This document shows positions 7,795 through 15,465 of a stretch of DNA of 23,755 bases, piece by piece. The notes beneath the pieces are model-generated. The model searched no databases, was not told the origin of the DNA, and worked only from the letters and a program-made list of their open reading frames with translations. Location: NCBI GenBank assembly GCA_019104905.1, contig JAHRXB010000147.1, positions 1 to 23,755 on the forward strand, read 5' to 3'. The translations under genes were made by a program, and so were the position numbers. Every line of letters starts with the position of its first letter. Position 1 is the first letter of the stretch. Source of the DNA: Bdellovibrio sp. (GTDB lineage Bacteria; Bdellovibrionota; Bdellovibrionia; Bdellovibrionales; Bdellovibrionaceae).

Positions 7795-8421
7795 ATGCTG
7801 AGACTTCTTCTTATGACAGTCATAATAGCAATCGCCTCATCCTCATCTGCCGATGATTGTTTAGATTGGTTTAAGAAAACTGACATTAAACCGAATACAA
7901 AAGACTGTCTTATTGACTGCTCAATTGCCCCTATCGGAATGGGTGACTTTATGTGCAGAAATAGGTGCGATGAGTTTTGTAAAGTATCTCAAGCCAAAGA
8001 AACCATATTTAAGCTATCTGATCTTTATCCAGGATTAACTTCCGCAGAAAGAGCCTTGGCTGCGGAAGATCCAGTCAAGGCTCTAGACGCCTATCGGCTT
8101 TCTTGGAAAGCTGAAGAACTCTGTCACAGTTTATACGCAAAAAGTAAAACAAATGATGCAAGTGATGCTTGCAGGCATTTTGTATGGGCAGGACTTTTAA
8201 CAAACTCATACGGAAAAGACTACGCACTTAAAATTTTAAATGCACATGAGCAAGATCCTTTTCAACCCAAAGAAGAGCTTGCCATGGACAATTCCAACAA
8301 CAGGCTTGGCATACTTCATTCCGAAACATTAATAAAAGACAAAAAATTTTCTGACGAGACCATTCTAGAATCCTTTAAAAGAAGTTTAAAGAAATCAGAG
8401 ATCGTCAAACTAAAGGAATAA
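7795..8421 (+). CDS. Exported cysteine-rich protein with a DUF6973-like domain
   Basis: This 208-residue protein starts at ATG 7795 (ribosome site AAGGAAG about 9 bases upstream) with a signal peptide, LRLLLMTVIIAIASSSSADD, so it is exported. Residues 22-62 hold six cysteines, including CLIDC and CRNRCDEFC, probably disulfide-bonded. The C-terminal half has the pattern I associate with DUF6973: DACRHFVW (124-131), NAHE (149-152), AMDNSNNRLG (163-172). That domain occurs at the ends of large secreted or polymorphic-toxin-like proteins and in phage-linked proteins, and its activity is not established to my knowledge. Codons are clearly more AT-rich than the gcv genes. It is followed after 2 bases by the 8424 gene. 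An earlier in-frame ATG at 7705 falls in sequence next to the repeat and lacks a ribosome site. Confidence 0.72.
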   Translation: MLRLLLMTVIIAIASSSSADDCLDWFKKTDIKPNTKDCLIDCSIAPIGMGDFMCRNRCDEFCKVSQAKETIFKLSDLYPGLTSAERALAAEDPVKALDAYRLSWKAEELCHSLYAKSKTNDASDACRHFVWAGLLTNSYGKDYALKILNAHEQDPFQPKEELAMDNSNNRLGILHSETLIKDKKFSDETILESFKRSLKKSEIVKLKE

Positions 8422-8423
8422 AT

Positions 8424-8831
8424 ATGAAAAAGTATATTTTCATACCCTTGTTTATTGCAGCACTATGCGGAATCGCTTTTGCCGGAGTAAAGCATTTCTG
8501 GCGTGGCGAAACCATGAGCCTAAAGCAAGCTGAAAAAAGATGGGGATCTGAAATCTTCGATGCTCAAAAGTTTAAATCTCTCCCAACTAATGACCGCGCG
8601 AAAATGGCGGTCTCCATTATTAAGACAAAAGCCCTCATCGGAAAAAATAGACTCGAAATTAGGGAACTCTTGGGACCACAAGACGGTTACTATTTTACTG
8701 ATATGTACCCTGCTTATATTATCTTTGAAGACCCTAAACCAAACGGAGAAACTTGGCAGATTGTTGGACTTCTCGACAAAGACTATAAGGTAAAAGAAGT
8801 CATCATTCATAAAAACTGCTGTGATAAATAG
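8424..8831 (+). CDS. Small membrane-anchored or exported protein, BamE-like fold suspected
   Basis: This 135-residue protein has an N-terminal hydrophobic segment (residues 4-21, no good lipobox although C15 is present) that anchors or exports it. The rest has the order helix (MSLKQAEKRWG), then LIGKNRLEIRELLGPQD, then alternating strands ending ETWQIVGLLDKDYKVKEVIIHK. The 'hG+xRxEhxxLLGxPD' turn resembles BamE/SmpA-type domains, which bind other proteins. The ATG lies 2 bases after the stop of the DUF6973-like gene, with its AAAGGAA site inside that gene, so the two are translated together. A partner or inhibitor role for the first protein is a guess from this pairing. Confidence 0.68.
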   Translation: MKKYIFIPLFIAALCGIAFAGVKHFWRGETMSLKQAEKRWGSEIFDAQKFKSLPTNDRAKMAVSIIKTKALIGKNRLEIRELLGPQDGYYFTDMYPAYIIFEDPKPNGETWQIVGLLDKDYKVKEVIIHKNCCDK

Positions 8832-8885
8832 TGTAATTGTGGATCACACACCTAGGATTGCAGTTCGAAAATCGCATACTAAGGT

Positions 8886-8954
8886 GCACCATAAAAAAAG
8901 CTGACTGAATAAGTCGGCTTTTTTTATGTCCGGAATTGCCGAAAACGACTTCTT
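8886..8954 (+). repeat. Direct repeat copy 2 (tRNA 3' end-like GCACCA plus terminator)
   Basis: This is the second copy of the 70-bp element at 7618-7687, located 54 bases after the 8424 gene's stop. Just upstream, 8863-8885 contains GCAGTTCGAAAATCGC, reminiscent of a tRNA T-arm, but spacing to the CCA is about 5 bases too long and the stem is mismatched, so no intact tRNA is present. Confidence 0.85.
8893..8925 (+). terminator. Intrinsic terminator copy 2, ends the 7795-8831 operon
   Basis: The stem is identical to the tRNA-Leu terminator (GCTGACT-GAATA-AGTCGGC with an A-run before and seven T after). Here it would terminate the two-gene cassette. Confidence 0.85.
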
Positions 8955-9070
8955 AGCGTCACATCGGTTCTCGCTTGAATCGAATTCATTGGGCTTTGAA
9001 GCGACGATTGTTGATATGTTGTCTAAAACTCTACAGTCGTAATTTTGATTTATACTGCTAAAATAGCTTG

Positions 9071-9739
9071 ATGCTAGCTAAAGCTTTCACAATATTTTAT
9101 TTTTCGATTTCATCAATGAGTTTTGCGGGACAGAGCTCTTGTACTTCGTTATTCACAACGCCCTCCGGTGATAAATACGAAAATTTTTTGGAGCTTAAAA
9201 AAGCGGAAATGGAGGGGGTCGATTTTCAAATAGTAAAGGAATATGTCGGTAGCTCGGTTACGATTATTGCGCCTCATGCTGGTCGAATTGAATTTGGAAC
9301 AAGCGAAATCACACGTGCTGTGGCTAGAAACTCACTCAATCTCTATTTATTTGAGGGAACTAAAAAAGCTGGAAATTTCGAATTACATATCACGAGTGAT
9401 CATTTTGATGAGCCGCAAGCATTGGATTTAATGAGAGTCAGTACGTTGGGCGTTTCAATACATGGGTTTAAAGATGATAATGCGAGTTCCGTTGCTATAG
9501 GTGGTGCGAATAAAATAGTTGCCGCGCGGCTAACAGTTGTACTTCAAAAGCTCGGATTCGGCATTGAGTTCCCGAGCAGTCGTTTTAAGGGAGAAAGCCT
9601 CTGTAATATAGTCAATAGAGCCATAACCAATGGAGTTCAACTGGAGATATCTTCGAAGCTGCGGGCTGAGCTGCTGAACGACCCTGCAAAAATGAATACC
9701 TTCGCTAAAGGGATAAGATCCGCCATTGGAGAAATTTAG
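9071..9739 (+). CDS. Exported poly-gamma-glutamate hydrolase family protein (PghP-like)
   Basis: This 222-residue protein matches the zinc-dependent gamma-PGA hydrolases first described from Bacillus phages (PghP, DUF867 family) along most of its length. It shows Y-x2-F-x2-LK near residue 36, VTIIAPHAGRIEFGTSEI (H69, E74), LYLFEG (91-96), LHITSDHFDEP (105-115), VSIHGF (128-133, H131), and a C-terminal NGVQLEIS. H69, E74 and H131 are likely metal ligands by analogy. Unlike the phage enzymes it has a signal peptide ending FA-GQ near residue 19, so it acts outside the cytoplasm. ATG at 9071 is preferred to the TTG one codon earlier. No ribosome site is obvious, and a TATACT box (9051-9056) suggests a short leader. 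The gene is AT-rich relative to the core genes. Confidence 0.82.
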   Translation: MLAKAFTIFYFSISSMSFAGQSSCTSLFTTPSGDKYENFLELKKAEMEGVDFQIVKEYVGSSVTIIAPHAGRIEFGTSEITRAVARNSLNLYLFEGTKKAGNFELHITSDHFDEPQALDLMRVSTLGVSIHGFKDDNASSVAIGGANKIVAARLTVVLQKLGFGIEFPSSRFKGESLCNIVNRAITNGVQLEISSKLRAELLNDPAKMNTFAKGIRSAIGEI

Positions 9740-9892
9740 TAAAAAATTGAACTGCGCGCAGGCACTGGACAAGGCAACTCATGTCGGTCATGTCCATCGT
9801 GAAGTAAAGATAATAAAAAAATATCCCCTTTTATAATCTATTGAAAGAGTTTAAAAATCCCCAGGACATAAACAACACAATGGGGACTGAGT

Positions 9893-10369
9893 ATGAAAAA
9901 GACGTTCATTGTATCTTTATTAATGTTGGCCGAAGTCGTTAGCAATAGCCGCGCAATGGCTGCAGGAGCTGAGGCGTACCCAACCTTATCGGCACTCAAA
10001 TCAGCGACCTTCTATCGCTTAACATGTTCAGATGTGAAGTCCTCAAACCAAGCCCATATCTATATCGAAGTGAACAACGGAACCATCGAGGATGTAAAAC
10101 TCGTTACAATCTCCCCGGCTCTTTCACTCAATGTCCTTCAGTATTCAAAAGAAGATCTCAAAGGCCTTTCCGTAACCTCGAAAGAAACGTCCCTGGAAAT
10201 CCAAGGACTGCGCCCCGGAGCCTACTATGATGAGACTCTCTCCTTAACCATCGCGGACGGAAAGCATGGGCTCCAAGGTATTCTATCCTATGATGATGGC
10301 GATGGAGCGAGCTTACAAAGAACAGTGAAGTGCGGAGCTGTAAATTATGTTCTGATGCCCTCTCGATAA
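9893..10369 (+). CDS. Exported protein of unknown function
   Basis: This 158-residue protein has a Sec signal peptide (MKK start, hydrophobic core, AMAA cleavage near residue 24). The mature part is beta-rich by eye, with only two cysteines, C46 and C148, placed to bridge its ends. GGGGA lies 6 bases before the ATG, and a TATAAT at 9832-9837 could be the -10 box of its promoter, though no good -35 is visible. I do not recognise a family. The next gene starts about 150 bases later, after a hairpin at 10384-10416. Confidence 0.72.
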   Translation: MKKTFIVSLLMLAEVVSNSRAMAAGAEAYPTLSALKSATFYRLTCSDVKSSNQAHIYIEVNNGTIEDVKLVTISPALSLNVLQYSKEDLKGLSVTSKETSLEIQGLRPGAYYDETLSLTIADGKHGLQGILSYDDGDGASLQRTVKCGAVNYVLMPSR

Positions 10370-10383
10370 TCGAAACTTCATTC

Positions 10384-10416
10384 CGGGATGGACATCATCA
10401 ACACGTCCAAATCCCG
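10384..10416 (+). other. Hairpin downstream of the 9893 gene
   Basis: CGGGATGGAC (10384-10393) pairs with GTCC-AA-ATCCCG (10405-10416), ten pairs with a two-base bulge and an 11-base loop. No T-run follows, so it is not a standard terminator. It may stabilise the upstream transcript's 3' end or lie in the chemoreceptor leader. Confidence 0.45.
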
Positions 10417-10521
10417 ATAAATACTCGCAGGCCCCACAACCTCCTCGTAGTACGCGGGCTGATCGTTAAATATTTTTAATATTACGCTTAAATTTGACAG
10501 ATCTTTTACCGACAAGGAGGC

Positions 10522-12375
10522 ATGAAAACAAAAATCAGCCTGAAACTTCAACTTATCTTAACTTTCTCAATCATCTCTCTTCTCATTACGGGAATCGGAG
10601 CTGTTGTCAGCTTTAGATTTTCCTCCAAGATACTGGATGATCTCACACTCGATAATCTGCAGAACCAACTTGATAGTGTCGAGTCGGCCATTCAAGTATC
10701 AATTAAAGATGCCCTCGAACGACAAGAAAAGCTTGTCGAATATTGGAGCCCCAAAGTTCGACGAGAGCTCCAAGTTTCTAGCGATTCCTATAAAGATGTT
10801 ATCGAAAACCAGATCACTCACGAAAAGAAGGAATCCTCGATACCTCTCTTTATATATAAAGGTCTTCCTCTTCATAAAAATCCTGAATTGGCCCTTCAGC
10901 TCTCGGAACAGTCCGGTCAAGCTGTCAGCATTATGGCACTGGTTCCTGAAGGACTTTTGCGTGTGGCCACCAGTGTGAAAAGAAAAGATGGATCTCTGTC
11001 TTCGGGAACATTCATTCCGAATGACTCTCCTGTTGTCCAAGCCATCTCTAAAGGGGACAAATTCAGTGGTCGCGCTTTGGTCGCAGGCCAATGGTATATC
11101 ACGACCTATGAACCCATCACCGAAAATGGCAAAGTCGTCGGTGCCTTCTTTATGGGCCAATCTGAAACTTTCTCTCCGAAAATCATGGCCTACTTAAAAA
11201 GTAAAAAACTTCTCAAGACGGGATACTTCTACATCCTAGATTCCAAAGCCACTTTGGTGATGCATCCTTCAATCGAAGGCCAGAATCTTAACGACAAAAC
11301 CGATCTTGATGGAAATTACGTATTCCGCGATGTGGTCGCCAAGAAAAATGGCGTGCTTCACTATCGTTGGATGAATGAAGAAACTAATTCAGCCCAGAAT
11401 AAATTTGCCGTCTTCCATCACTATCCCGAAATGGACTGGATTGTCTCTGCCAGCGTAAACGAAGATGAAGTTCAAGAGGCCACCATCGGACTTAGAACCT
11501 TTATGTTATTCCTGAATATCGGCTCGCTGATCTTGATGTTGGTTTGTTCTTGGATCTTTGGAGATAAAATTGCAAAAAGACTGTCCATCATTGGAAAATC
11601 ACTGCATGAGTCCACCGAAGAGGTGCAATCCGCCATCGAGCAATTGGCCCTGGCAAGCACAGAGCTTTCAGAATCAGCGACAACCTCAGCCGCGTCGCTG
11701 GAAGAAACCGTCGCCTCTTTGGAAGAGATTAGCGCCATGGTAAAACTCAACTCTGAAAATGCCAAAGTCGGTGCGGAGCTTTCCCTGAAGGCACGTGAAA
11801 TCGCACAACAAGGCGAAACAGAGCTTAAAAAACTTTTTGTCGAAATCAAAGAGATGGGCGCTTCTTCCAAGAAGATCAAGGAAATCACTGATGTTATTGA
11901 CGACATCGCCTTCCAGACCAATCTCTTGGCTTTGAACGCTTCCGTGGAAGCCGCTCGCGCTGGGGAACAAGGAAAAGGTTTTGCCGTCGTCGCCGAAGCG
12001 GTTCGCAACCTCGCACAAAGAAGTGCGCAGTCTGCTCAGGAAATCTCTCAACTGATCAACCTGAGCGTTGAACAGATTGACCGAAGCTCTCAAGTGGCTG
12101 ACGTTTCCGGCGAAGCGCTCACCAAGATCGTTTCCTCCATTCAAAAGGTTTCAGAGATCAACAGCGATATTGCGGCCGGAAGCCAAGAGCAATTTGCAGG
12201 TGTTGAGCAGATTAATAAGGCCATGAGCCATCTGGATCAATCCTCTCAGGCCAATGCCGCCGCCGCAGAAGAGATCGCCGCGACAGGTGAAACCATCAAG
12301 AGCCAGAACAACAACGTCGGCGACAAAGTGGTTGAGTTGAAAAAGTATATTGAAGGCGACAAACGCGTTGCCTAA
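10522..12375 (+). CDS. Methyl-accepting chemotaxis protein with a periplasmic Cache sensor
   Basis: This 617-residue chemoreceptor has TM1 at about residues 8-30, a periplasmic domain at 35-320, and TM2 at about 325-346. The domain resembles the Cache_3-Cache_2 fusion type ([18 protein letters not shown] around 182-199, [17 protein letters not shown] around 234-250). The cytoplasmic part is a long coiled coil with the conserved signalling hairpin [22 protein letters not shown] (461-482), which contacts CheA and CheW. I see no convincing HAMP domain after TM2, only a short helix. Q/E-rich stretches such as [11 protein letters not shown] (392-402) are candidate methylation sites. There is no C-terminal CheR-binding pentapeptide. 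The ribosome site AAGGAGG (10514-10520) is unusually close, one base from the ATG. The ligand is unknown. Confidence 0.93.
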   Translation: MKTKISLKLQLILTFSIISLLITGIGAVVSFRFSSKILDDLTLDNLQNQLDSVESAIQVSIKDALERQEKLVEYWSPKVRRELQVSSDSYKDVIENQITHEKKESSIPLFIYKGLPLHKNPELALQLSEQSGQAVSIMALVPEGLLRVATSVKRKDGSLSSGTFIPNDSPVVQAISKGDKFSGRALVAGQWYITTYEPITENGKVVGAFFMGQSETFSPKIMAYLKSKKLLKTGYFYILDSKATLVMHPSIEGQNLNDKTDLDGNYVFRDVVAKKNGVLHYRWMNEETNSAQNKFAVFHHYPEMDWIVSASVNEDEVQEATIGLRTFMLFLNIGSLILMLVCSWIFGDKIAKRLSIIGKSLHESTEEVQSAIEQLALASTELSESATTSAASLEETVASLEEISAMVKLNSENAKVGAELSLKAREIAQQGETELKKLFVEIKEMGASSKKIKEITDVIDDIAFQTNLLALNASVEAARAGEQGKGFAVVAEAVRNLAQRSAQSAQEISQLINLSVEQIDRSSQVADVSGEALTKIVSSIQKVSEINSDIAAGSQEQFAGVEQINKAMSHLDQSSQANAAAAEEIAATGETIKSQNNNVGDKVVELKKYIEGDKRVA

Positions 12376-12382
12376 TAAAATC

Positions 12383-12416
12383 AAAAAAAGCCTGCTTCTC
12401 TTGAGCAGGCTTTTTT
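12383..12416 (+). terminator. Intrinsic terminator of the chemoreceptor gene
   Basis: GCCTGCT (12390-12396) and AGCAGGC (12404-12410) form a GC-rich stem with a 7-base loop. Seven A precede and six T follow. It lies 7 bases after the stop codon. Confidence 0.93.
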
Positions 12417-12509
12417 CTTATCAGAATCTTGGAAGTATAGAACTGCTGGAGCTTCATAAGCTCTGCCTTTACAAGTCGAGCAAGAAAGAGATCTGCGGTT
12501 TTATCAACA

Positions 12510-12767
12510 CTAATAACCGTTCTTAAGATACAATCTTTTCGCTTTAAATGTTCTGGTCATATCATATTCACCTTCCGCACAGACATGCTCGCCACCGCCG
12601 AATTTGCGCATCTGAGAATAAACCCACTGACTGTCCGTATAGATCTCGACGGTAGTTTCCGAGGTCATAATATACTTAGGCCAGCCCCAGGTTCCGCAAA
12701 GTTGATCACAGAATGCGGTGTTACCGACAAAACAAGAAGATAGAATTAGGAACTTTACGATTTTCAT
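12510..12767 (-). CDS. Small exported protein of unknown function
   Basis: This 85-residue protein has a signal peptide (MKIVKFLILSSCFVGNTAFC, cleavage near residue 19). The remaining approximately 65 residues contain cysteines in DQLCGTWGWP and EHVCAEGEY, a likely disulfide. Within the start CGTWGWPKY, through to the VEIYTDSQWVYS strand, it looks like a small lipocalin-like or beta-sheet fold, but no family can be named. ATG at 12767 has GGGAGAA about 8 bases upstream. It starts 46 bases after the stop of the larger exported protein on the same strand, so they are probably co-transcribed. Confidence 0.68.
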   Translation of the reverse strand: MKIVKFLILSSCFVGNTAFCDQLCGTWGWPKYIMTSETTVEIYTDSQWVYSQMRKFGGGEHVCAEGEYDMTRTFKAKRLYLKNGY

Positions 12768-12813
12768 GGCTTTCTTCTCCCACTATGAATCCAGTCGTCA
12801 CTGTTTCTCAATA

Positions 12814-13635
12814 TTATCTCGGAATAAGATCTTTCTGGGACGCTTGATCAGCGCTCTCAATATTTACCAAAAACTCACTGTACTCGCGTGCAATCGCCGG
12901 GAGGGTTCCCTGAACATTTCTGCAATCACTGCTCTCTTTTTGAGAAAAGAGGTGTTGATTCTCTTTGATGAATTGCTCTCGGGCAATCTCACAGGATCTT
13001 TGAGATTCTGCCATGATATTAAAGAGACTTTGCTTTTCAATCTGAGAATTCAACTCGACAGAATCTTGAAGAGCGAAAGCCTGCTTTCTCTCAAAAGTAA
13101 AACCGAGGGGGTATATGTGATGACCGGTTGCAATCCCGTAGCTTTGATTAAAAGTGAGGTCTGCCTCGCGCAGAGGGGCCCCGATAAATTTCTTAATTTT
13201 TGTGATAACTCTGCCGTTACTTTCTGTAAGAACGTATGACTTATCGGTGTAACATTGTGTCACTGTGAACTCGAAGGCCACTTTCTGTTGTACTGCAGGC
13301 TTTTCACCAACCGTCTTCTCAACCCTGACCCAAGCTCCGCCTGGATTTAAAACACCAATCGTATTTGATCTCATCGGCACGCCGGTTTTAACAGGCAACG
13401 AATATTCTTTTCGAGCGAAAGAGCCCTTCTTCATCTGACACTCCGAAAGATTCCAGTAGGAGATATTAAGCATTTCGTGTCGTCGTAGTTTTTCGCCCTG
13501 GCCATCTTTACTGTCGACGGTGGATATATTAAGAATTTCATAACCCGGACCGTACAGATTTTCTCCAGGACGGACCGTGTCCGCCAAAAGAGTTGTGCTT
13601 GATAAAAGCAAACTTAATGCGATGGCAATTTTCAT
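12814..13635 (-). CDS. Exported protein of unknown function (273 aa)
   Basis: The signal peptide ends LLA-DT near residue 19, so the protein is periplasmic or secreted. The mature protein is beta-rich at the front (residues 30-160) and helical and charged towards the end (about 195-265). It has four cysteines (SECQM, TQCYT, RSCEI, SDCRN), with the last two in the helical part. The start ATG at 13635 has GGGAG 6 bases upstream. No recognised domain is visible. It lies upstream of, and in line with, the 85-residue exported protein, and both face away from the decayed chemoreceptor fragment. Confidence 0.72.
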   Translation of the reverse strand: MKIAIALSLLLSSTTLLADTVRPGENLYGPGYEILNISTVDSKDGQGEKLRRHEMLNISYWNLSECQMKKGSFARKEYSLPVKTGVPMRSNTIGVLNPGGAWVRVEKTVGEKPAVQQKVAFEFTVTQCYTDKSYVLTESNGRVITKIKKFIGAPLREADLTFNQSYGIATGHHIYPLGFTFERKQAFALQDSVELNSQIEKQSLFNIMAESQRSCEIAREQFIKENQHLFSQKESSDCRNVQGTLPAIAREYSEFLVNIESADQASQKDLIPR

Positions 13636-14045
13636 AACATCTCCCTGCTCTTCTCAAAGCATCTAATGAATTCCTTCTGCAGAACGAATGCCGCTTATAA
13701 AAAGCTCCCAGTCCTTTTTAAGCTCATCTTGACCCCCAAAGTGTTAAACAGACATGACGGACAGACCGTCCTGGGTGGCAAAGTACGGCATCCCTCTGCC
13801 TTCATGAAGAAGATGGAGAATCCTTGCTGGTGTGGAGTAAAACAACAATGTCGGAAATAAAGTGCCTGAAGAAGTCCATTGAGGACGACAAACGCGTTGA
13901 GACTTGTGACCCTATACACAATAATATACGGCGCCCCCTGAGATTTGTCAAAAAATCCAAGGTTTTTGGGGCCTTTATTTTTAGCAAACAAGATTTCCCT
14001 TTTCTTTTTCCTGAAAGCCCTCACAACATTAAGCTGGAGGTGCAT
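13636..14045. other. 410-base stretch without an intact gene
   Basis: Besides the chemoreceptor remnant, this holds a small hairpin GACGG-ACAGA-CCGTC at 13757-13771 and a T-rich run after GGGGCC near 13960-13980. The upstream leader of the DUF6178 gene also lies here. An open frame from 13824 runs into the DUF6178 gene, but its first 74 codons cover the remnant and resemble no DUF6178 sequence, so they are probably not translated. Confidence 0.5.
13806..13899 (+). pseudogene. Decayed 3' end of a second chemoreceptor gene
   Basis: Positions 13841-13899 align with the last codons of the intact chemoreceptor (12307-12370) at 48 of 59 bases by hand count, with one 5-base deletion that breaks the frame. 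The shared blocks are AACAACAAxGTCGG and GACAAACGCGTTG. Weaker similarity to the preceding AEEIA segment extends back to about 13806. No longer frame survives upstream. This is a remnant of a duplicated or related mcp gene. Confidence 0.55.
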
Positions 14046-15260
14046 GTGGCAAAGTCTCTTGCATTAAAATCGAATTCCCAGGGTCTGCTCAATCAACTCA
14101 TTACAAACAATCAGCTCATCCAGGAAATTCAAAATCTCGACGCCGGAATTGTTAAAAAAATCATTCACCGCATCGGCCTGGAAGACGCCGGAGAGCTTTT
14201 CATGCTTATCACCTCCGAGCAGCTACAAGAGGTCATGGATCAAGATGTCTGGTTCAGCGCAAAATCCGGAGTGGACGAGAAGATCGATACGAATCGATTC
14301 GTAACGTGGTTAGAAGTTCTTCTTGAGGTGGGTGCGGACTTTGCCGCCGACAAGATCTCGGAAATGGATGAGGATCTTTTAATTTCTGTGTTGTCAGAAC
14401 TGGTGCTGGCCATTGATGACGACGAGCTGGCCCTGATGGCTCAAGAAGCTGAAGACGATACGTACAGCAAGAATAAGTATCTCGAGAAAGCCCTCGAAAG
14501 TGTTTTTAATCTGGATCTTGCCGGATATGTCATTATGTCCAAAGTTTCTATTCACTGGGACGCGATCTCGAATCTATTAATAAGTCTGCAAAAAAATCAC
14601 CAAGACATTCTGGATCGCATTCTATTGCGGCTTCAGTCCTTCACCCTCGAGCAAATTGATGAACACGATGGGCTGTACGAGCTTTTAACAGAGAGTGAAA
14701 AGCTTGAGGGTGATGTATCTCACAAACGTCTAGAGCGTCGTGAGGAAGAGGGCTACGTGGCAAACTCTTCGGCTGCGGCTTTTTTAAAGCTCATCGTACA
14801 AACTTCTTTAGAGGACCTCGCACGCAGCGACGAACAAGATCACATCAGTAAAATGTATTTTCGAAATCTGAAGCTTGGTAAAGTTAAGAAATACAAACCT
14901 CTTTCTTCCGAATTACTTGAGATTTTGAAAGCTCATGGTGTTCGAGTCGAATCCCCTCTTAAAACAAAACAACTGGCCGGGCCTCAAAAAAAACCTGGCA
15001 TTCATAGTTATCTGTCTGGTCTGCGCGACGCCCACGAAGAGCTTTTCCAGAAGAAACTCAGCGAACTGAATTTTTTGGCGAACGTTCTGATCACCAGTCG
15101 AGCCAATGGCAAAAAATCTTTGCGCCCCGTAGAGGCTATGGAAATGGCGATACAAATCTGCGACGAGGGATTGCAGGTTTCTCGCCGCCTGAAAGCCGAT
15201 GTTCCCGAAATGGAAATTATTAAACTATTCAAATTGGGTTGGAAAAGCAGAGGTCATTAA
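14046..15260 (+). CDS. DUF6178 family protein
   Basis: This 404-residue protein with helical repeats resembles DUF6178, a family common in delta-type proteobacteria and of unknown function. The repeated pattern is seen in LITNNQLIQEIQNLDAGIV, then a RIGLEDAGELFMLITSEQLQEVMDQDVW segment, then WLEVLLEVGADFAADKISEMDEDLL. It has no signal peptide or membrane segments and is expected in the cytoplasm. GTG at 14046 is chosen as start because GGAGG (14036-14040) sits 5 bases upstream and homology begins there. A longer frame reaches to 13824 through degenerate sequence. A nearby ATG at 14044 is out of frame. The C-terminal KKSLRPVEAMEMAIQIC and LFKLGW segments are family-like. The gene stands alone on its strand. 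Confidence 0.75.
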   Translation: MAKSLALKSNSQGLLNQLITNNQLIQEIQNLDAGIVKKIIHRIGLEDAGELFMLITSEQLQEVMDQDVWFSAKSGVDEKIDTNRFVTWLEVLLEVGADFAADKISEMDEDLLISVLSELVLAIDDDELALMAQEAEDDTYSKNKYLEKALESVFNLDLAGYVIMSKVSIHWDAISNLLISLQKNHQDILDRILLRLQSFTLEQIDEHDGLYELLTESEKLEGDVSHKRLERREEEGYVANSSAAAFLKLIVQTSLEDLARSDEQDHISKMYFRNLKLGKVKKYKPLSSELLEILKAHGVRVESPLKTKQLAGPQKKPGIHSYLSGLRDAHEELFQKKLSELNFLANVLITSRANGKKSLRPVEAMEMAIQICDEGLQVSRRLKADVPEMEIIKLFKLGWKSRGH

Positions 15261-15296
15261 AAAACAAAGCCCTTACGAATGTCGTCGAGGGCTTTG
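15259..15296 (-). terminator. Intrinsic terminator of the 37-residue membrane protein gene
   Basis: CAAAGCCCT (15265-15273) pairs with AGGGCTTTG (15288-15296), and an inner ACGA/TCGT stem extends it. On the minus strand the stem is followed by a TTTTTT run, so it serves the small minus-strand gene ending at 15323. It lies immediately after the stop of the convergent DUF6178 gene. Confidence 0.85.
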
Positions 15297-15322
15297 CAAC
15301 TAGATTAGATGCTTCGGCTATT

Positions 15323-15436
15323 TTAAGTCAGCAACTTGTCCAAGATTTCAGGCTTGAACATCATCACTCCGCCCATGATTAGCATAAAGCCAAGAAATCC
15401 TAAACCAATCATCCATACAAGATCTAAACTCATCAT
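15323..15436 (-). CDS. 37-residue single-span membrane protein
   Basis: The open frame encodes 37 residues starting with tandem ATG codons (MMSLDLVW) and ending KPEILDKLLT. Residues 8-26 (WMIGLGFLGFMLIMGGVMM) form one membrane helix, followed by a short charged tail. The ribosome site GAGGAGG (15442-15448) is among the best in the window. A promoter-like TTGAAC-N16-TATTCT lies upstream, and a proper terminator follows. Together they support a real, separately expressed gene. No family is recognised. Small single-span proteins of this type often modulate a larger membrane complex. Confidence 0.72.
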   Translation of the reverse strand: MMSLDLVWMIGLGFLGFMLIMGGVMMFKPEILDKLLT

Positions 15437-15465
15437 AGGTGCCTCCTCAACAAAGAGTTACCTTC

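Noticed and set aside
8424..8490. Lipoprotein signal for the BamE-like protein
   Set aside because: The bases before C15 read AAL, which does not fit a lipobox.
8840..8891. Possible second tRNA gene before the second repeat copy
   Set aside because: T-arm-like bases are mismatched, spacing to CCA is too long, and no acceptor, D or anticodon arms can be folded. At most a decayed remnant.
10413..10420. FliA-type -10 (CCCGATAA) before the chemoreceptor
   Set aside because: The matching -35 TAAA is absent at the right distance and the bases are part of a hairpin.
11472..12144. Long minus-strand frames inside the chemoreceptor gene
   Set aside because: They are antisense shadows of the coiled-coil region's codon pattern with no domain content.
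13824..14045. Upstream extension of the DUF6178 gene
   Set aside because: The extra codons cover the chemoreceptor remnant, include no ribosome site, and resemble no DUF6178 N-terminus. GTG 14046 with GGAGG is better.
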